Shown here one piece after another: positions 1 through 4,792 of a stretch of 5,301 nucleotides of DNA. The DNA lies in NCBI GenBank assembly GCA_030612185.1, contig JAUWOI010000341.1:1-5301 (forward strand). Reading direction: 5' to 3'. Numbering within the stretch: position 1 is the first letter of the stretch; each line of letters begins with the position of its first letter. Source of the DNA: Anaerolineae bacterium (GTDB lineage Bacteria > Chloroflexota > Anaerolineae > B4-G1). Under the pieces are notes generated by a model. That model was not told the origin of the DNA and made no database searches. It was given only the letters and a program-made list of their open reading frames with translations. Both the position numbers and the translations under genes were made by a program.

Positions 1-1
1 T

Positions 2-508
2 CGGGCACTGAGCGGGGTGCTGGAGCAGATGTTGAAACTGGCGCAGGTGGTGCACGTGAGCGGGGAATTGGATTGGCCGTGGGTGTCCGAGCGACGAGAA
101 TCGCTGCCGATGGCGTTGAAGGCACGCTATCATGCCTTCCCTTACCTGCACGAGAAGATGGGGTCTGTGCTGGCGGCAGCCGACCTGGCGGTCTGCCGGG
201 CGGGGGCCTCGACGCTGGGGGAGTTGCCCTTCTTTGGGCTTCCCGCGGTGCTGGTGCCATATCCGCACGCCTGGCGCTATCAGCGAGTCAACGCCGAGTG
301 GCTGGCCGGGCGGGGGGCGGCGGTGTACCTGGACGACGGGCGGCTGCCCGACGAGTTGTTGCCGACAGTGTCTCGTCTGCTCAGCGACCGGGCAGCGTTG
401 GAGGAGATGGCGGACCGGATGCGGGCGCTGGCGTGCTCTGATGCAGCGGCGCGGCTGGCAAGCGAACTGTGGGTGCTGGCACGTCGGGGTCTCGAAGGGA
501 GGCTATAG
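2..508 (+). CDS. murG: MurG, UDP-GlcNAc:lipid I N-acetylglucosaminyltransferase (3' part, 5' end outside window)
   Basis: MurG is a peripheral inner-membrane GT-B glycosyltransferase. It moves GlcNAc from UDP-GlcNAc to lipid I, giving lipid II. The reading frame is open from the first bases, so the gene begins upstream; about 168 C-terminal residues are present, roughly half of a usual ~360-residue MurG. What is visible is the C-terminal UDP-GlcNAc-binding domain. It holds a QVVHVSG strand, then CRAGASTLGEL (nt 194-226), whose Glu (codon 221-223) matches the conserved donor-binding Glu. GLPAVLVPYPHA and the Q-x-x-N-A motif (Gln codon 281-283, Asn codon 290-292) follow, then a helical tail. 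The variant RYQRVNA replaces the more common DHQ/RQQ form but keeps Gln and Asn. The TAG stop abuts the next gene. The family call is secure; the acceptor-binding N-terminal domain cannot be judged. Confidence 0.95.
   Translation, partial: RALSGVLEQMLKLAQVVHVSGELDWPWVSERRESLPMALKARYHAFPYLHEKMGSVLAAADLAVCRAGASTLGELPFFGLPAVLVPYPHAWRYQRVNAEWLAGRGAAVYLDDGRLPDELLPTVSRLLSDRAALEEMADRMRALACSDAAARLASELWVLARRGLEGRL
495..502 (+). promoter_or_regulatory. Shine-Dalgarno for the CvpA-like gene
   Basis: AAGGGAGG lies inside the last codons of murG, 6 nt before a GTG. It supports GTG 509 as the start of the next gene and suggests that its translation is coupled to murG. Confidence 0.7.
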
Positions 509-1144
509 GTGATACCGATATACACGGTCTTTGGCAGTCTGCTGGTTTTGTTCGCAATGATCGGTGGTCTGCGTGGCTGGGCGAAGGAACTGATCGCGGC
601 TTTTAGTGTGATCCTGGCGCTGTTTGTGGATCACGTGTTGATTCGCTTTGTCCCTGGCGTCGGCCCCCTGATTCTGGGTATGGACCCCGATGCCCGGTTC
701 TACACGCGCAGCGCAATTATCATCGGTGTCACTATTGCCGGCTATGCCAGCCCGGCCCTTGTGTCGCGCCTGGGGGCCAAGGTGGTGCGGGAGCGGTTGC
801 AAGACCTCTTGCTGGGTTTCGTCATTGGCGCGCTCAACGGCTTTCTGGTCATCGGTAGCCTGTGGAGCCTCATGGACAAAGCCCATTATGGCCTGGTGCC
901 ACCGCAGGCAGTGGAAAAGTTGGATGATCAGGGGCATGTTGTCGTTGACGAGAAGACGGGCTGGCCGGTAATGGTCTACGATCCTGCAGCGGTGGGCATC
1001 GGCGGCATCGTGCCGCCCCGCCCAGAGTCGACGTCGGCCAAGATCATCTCCTATCTCCCGCCAGCGTTGATTGCGCGGTCGGAGGCGACGCTTTATCTGG
1101 CGGTTGCATTCGCGTTCGTATTCGTCATCATCGTCTTCATCTGA
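509..1144 (+). CDS. CvpA-family integral membrane protein, 211 aa
   Basis: I read this as a CvpA-like (colicin V production) membrane protein. The family is widespread, its molecular function is poorly defined, and members have been tied to envelope stress and cell-wall phenotypes. The sequence shows hydrophobic segments at about residues 3-20, 27-46, 68-86, 99-121 and 193-211. Two family-like patterns are visible: GGLRGWAKEL near residues 19-28, just after the first helix, and RLQDLLLGFVIGALNG (96-111) leading into the fourth. A polar loop of ~70 residues (122-192) separates helix 4 from a final helix that ends at the last residue. The GTG start is chosen for its SD 6 nt upstream and its position directly after the murG stop. 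It sits between murG and murC with a 10-nt gap to murC, so it is probably co-expressed with lipid II synthesis. A wall-linked role is inference. Another small polytopic family cannot be excluded. Confidence 0.7.
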   Translation: MIPIYTVFGSLLVLFAMIGGLRGWAKELIAAFSVILALFVDHVLIRFVPGVGPLILGMDPDARFYTRSAIIIGVTIAGYASPALVSRLGAKVVRERLQDLLLGFVIGALNGFLVIGSLWSLMDKAHYGLVPPQAVEKLDDQGHVVVDEKTGWPVMVYDPAAVGIGGIVPPRPESTSAKIISYLPPALIARSEATLYLAVAFAFVFVIIVFI

Positions 1145-1154
1145 CGGCAGGGGT

Positions 1155-2576
1155 ATGAAGATTCCAGCACAGCACGTCCATTTCATCGGTATCGGCGGGG
1201 CCGGGCTCTCGGCTATCGCCCGAGTGCTGTTGGAGCAGGGAGCGGAGGTCTCTGGCTCCGACCTGGTGCTTTCGCCAGTCGCGGAGGCGCTGGCGCGAGA
1301 TGGAGCCCGCGTCTTCGTTGGACATCGGGCAGAGAACGTGGCCGGCGCAGATATGGTGATCGTCTCATCGGCCGTGCTGCCGGAGAACGTCGAGGTGCAA
1401 GCGGCACGGGCGGCGGGCATCCGGGTGTTGAAGCGCCCGGAGTTCCTCGGTCAGATGCTGGATGGGCATCTGGGGGTGGCGGTAGCCGGCACGCATGGCA
1501 AGACGACGACGACGGCTATGATCGCCTCCATCCTGGTGGAGGCCGGGCGCGACCCGACTTTTGTCGTCGGCGGGGTGATTGCAGGGCTGGGGACGAATGC
1601 CCGCGCTGGAAAGGGCCCGCTTTTTGTCATCGAGGCGGACGAGTACGATCGCACCTTCCTCAGCCTGACGCCCCGGGTGGCGGTGGTAACCATCATTGAG
1701 CATGACCACCCGGACTGTTACCCGACTTTTGCCGATTTTCGGGCTGTGTTTGAGGAGTTCGCGGCGCTGCTGCCGTGCGATGGACTGCTGGCAGCCGGCT
1801 GGGATGACCCAGTGGCGCGGGAACTCGGCGAGCGACGGCGGGCCGCGGGAGCCGTGGTGACGTTCTTTGGATTGGAAAAGGGGGCGGAGTGGCGGGCCGA
1901 GGAGGTACGCCCCAACTTCGCCGGAGGTGTGGATTTCCTGGCGGTGCATGGGGGCGAGGTGCTGGGGTTGGTGCGGCTGCGGCTGCCCGGCGCCCATAAT
2001 GCCTCCAACGCGATGGCAGCCCTGGCAGTGGCGGATTTTCTCGGCGTTCCCTTTCGTGCGGCGAGGATTGCGCTGACTGGATTTCGCGGGGTGGGGCGGC
2101 GCTTCGAGGTCAAGGGCGATGCCGGCGGCGTGGTTGTGGTGGATGACTACGCGCATCACCCGACTGAGATCCGAGTCACGCTCGCGGCGGCACGGCAGCG
2201 TTTCCCCCGCCGGCCCCTGTGGGCGGTGTGGCAGCCCCATACGTATAGCCGCACTAAGATGCTAATGGCGGACTTCGTGCAGGCATTCACCGTGGCCAAT
2301 CACGTCATCGTGTTGCCTATCTACGCTGCCCGCGAGATGGACACGCTGGGTGTAGGCAGCGCCGACGTGGTAGCAGCGATGCAGCATCCCGATGTTCGTT
2401 GTGCAGGATCGCTGGATGAGGCGCTGGTGTGGCTGGGCACCGAGGTGCAGCCTGGCGACGTGGTGCTGACGTTGGGCGCGGGGGATGGGTATAAGGTGGG
2501 CGAGTGGTTGTTGGAAGTCTTGAGCGATGGGCAATGGGACGGAGGGACAAAGGGACAAGGGGATAAGGAGAGATAG
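1155..2576 (+). CDS. murC: MurC, UDP-N-acetylmuramate--L-alanine ligase, 473 aa
   Basis: Cytoplasmic ATP-dependent ligase that adds L-Ala to UDP-MurNAc, the first peptide step of the wall precursor. All three Mur-ligase domains are visible. The UDP-substrate Rossmann domain starts with GIGGAGLS (12-19). The central ATPase has the P-loop GTHGKTTTT (112-120), EADEYDRTF (160-168, Glu160 a likely Mg ligand) and EHDHPD (182-187, His185 likewise). LPGAHNASNA (277-286), GVGRRFE (312-318), DDYAHHPTEI (330-339), WQPHTYSRT (359-367) and GAGDGYKVGE (441-450) follow. Length is normal for the family. ATG 1155 is chosen because the protein then begins just before the first beta strand; extending upstream would overlap the previous gene and add a poor Ser-rich stretch. 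The SD is weak: AGGGG is only 1 nt from the ATG, so coupling to the upstream gene is likely. Oddities are Ile180 where the family usually has Asn (T-N-I/V-E), and a low-complexity tail after about residue 458 encoded by an octamer repeat. Confidence 0.97.
   Translation: MKIPAQHVHFIGIGGAGLSAIARVLLEQGAEVSGSDLVLSPVAEALARDGARVFVGHRAENVAGADMVIVSSAVLPENVEVQAARAAGIRVLKRPEFLGQMLDGHLGVAVAGTHGKTTTTAMIASILVEAGRDPTFVVGGVIAGLGTNARAGKGPLFVIEADEYDRTFLSLTPRVAVVTIIEHDHPDCYPTFADFRAVFEEFAALLPCDGLLAAGWDDPVARELGERRRAAGAVVTFFGLEKGAEWRAEEVRPNFAGGVDFLAVHGGEVLGLVRLRLPGAHNASNAMAALAVADFLGVPFRAARIALTGFRGVGRRFEVKGDAGGVVVVDDYAHHPTEIRVTLAAARQRFPRRPLWAVWQPHTYSRTKMLMADFVQAFTVANHVIVLPIYAAREMDTLGVGSADVVAAMQHPDVRCAGSLDEALVWLGTEVQPGDVVLTLGAGDGYKVGEWLLEVLSDGQWDGGTKGQGDKER
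2543..2574 (+). repeat. Purine-rich octamer tandem repeat forming the murC 3' end
   Basis: Four consecutive 8-mers: AGGGACAA, AGGGACAA, GGGGATAA and GGAGAGAT. The first two are identical and the others are diverged. The tract encodes the last residues of MurC (about GTKGQGDKER), and its final units supply the Shine-Dalgarno for the next ORF. Purine-rich sequence continues to about 2600. Similar short tandem repeats are known from cyanobacterial and Chloroflexota genomes. Confidence 0.7.
2565..2570 (+). promoter_or_regulatory. Shine-Dalgarno for the small ORF after murC
   Basis: AAGGAG lies 6 nt before ATG 2577, near-ideal spacing. It is the main reason for taking the small ORF seriously. Because it lies inside a purine-rich repeat, it may also have arisen by chance. 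Confidence 0.45.
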
Positions 2577-2729
2577 ATGAAAGAGACAGGGGAAGACGAG
2601 AGGGGTAGGCGGCTGGGAGGACGGCTGAAGGGTGTGCGGAGGCGGAAACGCGCCCGGCGCGGGTTCGAGTGCGAAGTGATGGTGACAAAACTGCGCCTGG
2701 TGAAAGTCAAGGAGGAAGGTGACCGCTAG
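2577..2729 (+). CDS. Possible small basic protein between murC and murB, 50 aa
   Basis: I recognise no family. ATG 2577 directly follows the murC TAG and has AAGGAG 6 nt upstream. The frame stays open for 50 codons and ends at TAG 2727-2729, overlapping the murB GTG start by 11 nt. The product is strongly basic: 18 Lys/Arg against 9 Asp/Glu, with an Arg/Lys-rich core VRRRKRARRG at residues 20-29 and a second in-frame Met at 35. It has no membrane segment or signal peptide. With it, every gap in the cluster is 13 nt or less; without it, 2577-2718 is the only real gap (142 bp). It could be a true small protein, or a translated spacer that carries ribosomes from murC to murB. It could also be non-coding, since the start region is purine-rich repeat and high-GC DNA has few stops. 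Confidence 0.35.
   Translation: MKETGEDERGRRLGGRLKGVRRRKRARRGFECEVMVTKLRLVKVKEEGDR
2709..2715 (+). promoter_or_regulatory. Shine-Dalgarno for murB
   Basis: AAGGAGG lies 3 nt before GTG 2719, shorter than ideal. An in-frame stop (TGA 2701-2703) shortly upstream, with no start codon between, makes GTG 2719 the earliest possible start. Confidence 0.65.
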
Positions 2730-3627
2730 TCCCGACCTGGATGCTCTGGCCGCAGCGTTGGGACGGCGCGCCCGGCGCGGTGAACCGTTGGCGCATTACA
2801 CCGCCATGCGCGTCGGCGGCCCGGCCGACTTGTTGATCGTCTGTGAGAGTGTGGACGATGTGGTCAAGACGGTGGAACTGGCGCGGCGGCACGGTGTGGA
2901 CTGGCGGTTACTGGGCGGCGGCTGCAACGTGCTGGTCGCAGACAGCGGGGTGCGCGGGTTGGTGATCGTCAACCGGGCGGCACACATTGAGTTCGATAGC
3001 GCGATGGCGCGGGCCGAGACGGGTGCACTGCTGGCCGTGCTGGCCCGTGAGGCAGTCGAGCGCGGGCTGGCGGGATTGGAATGGGCGGCAGGGTTGCCGG
3101 GGACGGTGGGCGGGGCGGTCGTGGGCAACGCGGGTGCTTTTGAGTGCGACGTAGCCAGTGTGTTGCGCAGCGCGACGGTGCTGGAACCGGATGGCACGAT
3201 CGTGGAGAGGTCGGCAGAGTGGTTCGAGTTCGAGTACCGGGGGAGTCGAATTAAGAGTAGAGGAGAGAGTGGGGGGTATGTGGTGCTCGCGGCGACGTTT
3301 GGATTGCGGCCGAGTGACCCGAAGGTGCTGGCGGCGCGGGCGGGCGAGATACTGGAGTGGCGCAGGACGCGCCATCCGGCCGGGGCGACGATGGGCTCGA
3401 CTTTCGAGAACCCGCCGGGCAGCCATGCGGGGTATCTCATTGAGCAGGCTGGGTTGCGGGGATACCGCATCGGTGGGGCGCAGATTTCGGAGATGCACGG
3501 CAATTTTTTTATGAACACCGGCGGTGCAACCGCAGCGGACGTACAGGCACTTATCGAGCACGCGCGGGCGGAAGTGAAACGGCAATTCGGGGTGGAACTA
3601 GCCCTGGAGATCGAGTTGGTAGGTTAG
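2719..3627 (+). CDS. murB: MurB, UDP-N-acetylenolpyruvoylglucosamine reductase (type II), 302 aa
   Basis: Cytoplasmic FAD enzyme that uses NADPH to reduce UDP-GlcNAc-enolpyruvate to UDP-MurNAc. The N-terminal FAD domain carries TAMRVGGPADLL (28-39), LGGGCNVLVAD (65-75) and GLPGTVGGAVVGNAGA (125-140). The substrate domain has EYRGSR (172-177), where Arg174 matches E. coli Arg159, and GSTFENP (226-232), where Ser227 matches the catalytic Ser229 and Asn231 matches Asn233. HGNFFMNTGGATAADV (260-275) follows. Near the C-terminus, Glu297 in GVELALEIELVG matches the catalytic Glu325. Length and the lack of the extra type I loop place it in type II. Two differences stand out: FENP instead of the usual FKNP, and ALE instead of EPE before the catalytic Glu. 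Codons 175-186 use AGT, AGA and ATT, unlike the GC-rich neighbours. The GTG start is set by the SD and the upstream stop. The gene overlaps the small ORF and lies 13 nt before ddl. Confidence 0.97.
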   Translation: MTASPDLDALAAALGRRARRGEPLAHYTAMRVGGPADLLIVCESVDDVVKTVELARRHGVDWRLLGGGCNVLVADSGVRGLVIVNRAAHIEFDSAMARAETGALLAVLAREAVERGLAGLEWAAGLPGTVGGAVVGNAGAFECDVASVLRSATVLEPDGTIVERSAEWFEFEYRGSRIKSRGESGGYVVLAATFGLRPSDPKVLAARAGEILEWRRTRHPAGATMGSTFENPPGSHAGYLIEQAGLRGYRIGGAQISEMHGNFFMNTGGATAADVQALIEHARAEVKRQFGVELALEIELVG

Positions 3628-3632
3628 GAGGT
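3626..3632 (+). promoter_or_regulatory. Shine-Dalgarno for ddl
   Basis: AGGAGGT overlaps the murB stop codon and lies 8 nt before ATG 3641. It is the best-spaced strong SD in the window and fixes the ddl start. Confidence 0.85.
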
Positions 3633-3640
3633 AGGGGGCG

Positions 3641-4780
3641 ATGGCACGTAAGATCCGCGTCGGGGTGATATTTGGCGGTCGGTCAGGGGAGCACGAGGTC
3701 AGCCTGGCCTCCGCTCGCTCCGTGATGAGCGCAATGGACAAAGAGAAGTACGAAATCGTGCCCGTCGGTATCACAAAGGAGGGCCGCTGGATTGCCTCGG
3801 GTGACCCGCTGAGGGCGCTGGAGGCAGGTGACGCGGGCGTAAGCCAGCCCGTTGCGCTGCTGGGCGATCCCTCCCGGCGTGGTCTGATGCGGCTCGAAGA
3901 CACAGGGCGGGCTGTCAAGGCGACACGGCTGGCGGAACTCGACGTCATCTTCCCTGTCCTGCACGGGCCGTATGGCGAGGACGGCACAGTGCAGGGGCTG
4001 CTGGAACTGGCGGGTATTCCCTACGTGGGCGCGGGCGTGACAGGCTCTGCCCTGGGCATGGACAAGGCCATCTTCAAGGACGTGATGCTGGCCCACGGTC
4101 TGCCGATAACAGACTATCTGCTGGTCAAGCGGAAGGAGTGGGAGACGGTCCCAGAGGAGGTGATGGATCGGGCCGAGGCGGCGCTGGGCTATCCGGTCTT
4201 TACCAAGCCAGCCAACCTGGGCTCCAGCGTCGGCATCAGGAAGTGCCATGACCGGGAGGAATTGACCCGCGGTCTGACTGAGGCGGCCAGGTATGACCGC
4301 AAGTTGCTGGTCGAGGTGGCTGTGCCGGCAGCACGTGAGATAGAGGTTAGCGTGTTGGGCAACGATGACCCCATCGCCTCGGTGCCGGGCGAGATCATCC
4401 CCAGCCGGGAGTTCTACAGTTACGAGGCCAAGTACATTGACCACGGCGACGAGGCGTCGGGATTGCTGATTCCCGCTCCCATCTCGCCGGAGATGACGGA
4501 AAGGGTTCGTGATCTGGCGGTGCGGGCATACAAAGCGATTGATTGCGCCGGGATGGCGCGGGCTGATTTCCTGCTCTCCGGTGAGACAGGGGAGTTGTAC
4601 GTCAGCGAACTGAACACGATACCGGGTTTTACCACGATCAGTATGTATCCCAAGTTGTGGGAGGCCAGTGGTATCCCCTATCCAGAGTTGATTGAGCGAC
4701 TGATTGACTTAGCAATCGAGCGGTATCAGGATAAAGTGCGTTCGGAGACTTCTTATCGGTCACCAGCCAATGGCAAATGA
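3641..4780 (+). CDS. ddl: D-alanine--D-alanine ligase, 379 aa
   Basis: Cytoplasmic ATP-grasp ligase that joins two D-Ala for use by MurF. The N-terminal domain has GGRSGEHEVSLASA (12-25), with Glu17 matching the D-Ala-contacting Glu15 of E. coli DdlB. HGPYGEDGTVQGLLE (108-122) and GSALGMDKAIFK (135-146) follow. FTKPANLGSSVG (187-198) is the ATP-grasp loop. In the omega loop SYEAKY (260-265), Lys264-Tyr265 match the Lys-Tyr pair of D-Ala-D-Ala ligases; D-Ala-D-Lac ligases of the Leuconostoc type have Phe here, so normal D-Ala-D-Ala specificity is predicted. Asp309, Glu323 and Asn325 in ARADF and SELNTIPGF are the metal ligands. The long NTIPGFTTISMYPKLWEASGI form is typical of Gram-positive-style Ddl. 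The last ~12 residues (RSETSYRSPANGK) look like an unconserved tail, and its final two codons and stop lie in a heptamer repeat. The stop is 3 nt before ftsQ, in the same frame. Confidence 0.97.
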   Translation: MARKIRVGVIFGGRSGEHEVSLASARSVMSAMDKEKYEIVPVGITKEGRWIASGDPLRALEAGDAGVSQPVALLGDPSRRGLMRLEDTGRAVKATRLAELDVIFPVLHGPYGEDGTVQGLLELAGIPYVGAGVTGSALGMDKAIFKDVMLAHGLPITDYLLVKRKEWETVPEEVMDRAEAALGYPVFTKPANLGSSVGIRKCHDREELTRGLTEAARYDRKLLVEVAVPAAREIEVSVLGNDDPIASVPGEIIPSREFYSYEAKYIDHGDEASGLLIPAPISPEMTERVRDLAVRAYKAIDCAGMARADFLLSGETGELYVSELNTIPGFTTISMYPKLWEASGIPYPELIERLIDLAIERYQDKVRSETSYRSPANGK

Positions 4781-4792
4781 CAAATGACGAAA
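4772..4792 (+). repeat. Heptamer repeat at the ddl/ftsQ junction, left copy
   Basis: Three 7-mers, GGCAAAT, GACAAAT and GACGAAA, span the ddl stop and the ftsQ start. On the other strand they read as ATTTGCC/ATTTGTC-type units, matching in inverted orientation the copy at 4893-4920. Inverted matches are GCAAATGAC (4773-4781) with GTCATTTGC (4911-4919), and AAATGACGAA (4782-4791) with TTCGTCATTT (4908-4917). Confidence 0.65.

Noticed and set aside
1001..1017. 7-bp stem with 3-nt loop (GGCGGCA-TCG-TGCCGCC)
   Set aside because: It lies mid-gene with no U-run after it. Such stems are expected by chance in GC-rich coding DNA, so it is not a terminator.
1108..1140. Sequence ATTCGCG...ATTCGTCAT at the end of the CvpA-like gene resembling the ftsQ heptamers
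   Set aside because: The similarity needs gaps, and the pattern follows from a hydrophobic helix written in NTC codons (Phe, Val, Ile), so a repeat origin is not supported.
1071..1154. Upstream extension of murC with a run of seven Ser
   Set aside because: It overlaps the CvpA-like gene, is the frame-shifted reading of its TTC/GTC/ATC codons, and precedes the normal MurC N-terminus.
503..1420. Long minus-strand open frame of 305 codons opposite the CvpA-like gene and murC
   Set aside because: It runs antisense to two supported genes, has a Ser/Arg/Asp-rich composition typical of the shadow of GC-rich DNA, and shows no family motif.
1365..2240. Minus-strand open frame of 291 codons opposite murC
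   Set aside because: It lies fully inside murC on the other strand, is His/Arg/Pro-rich and has no recognisable domain.
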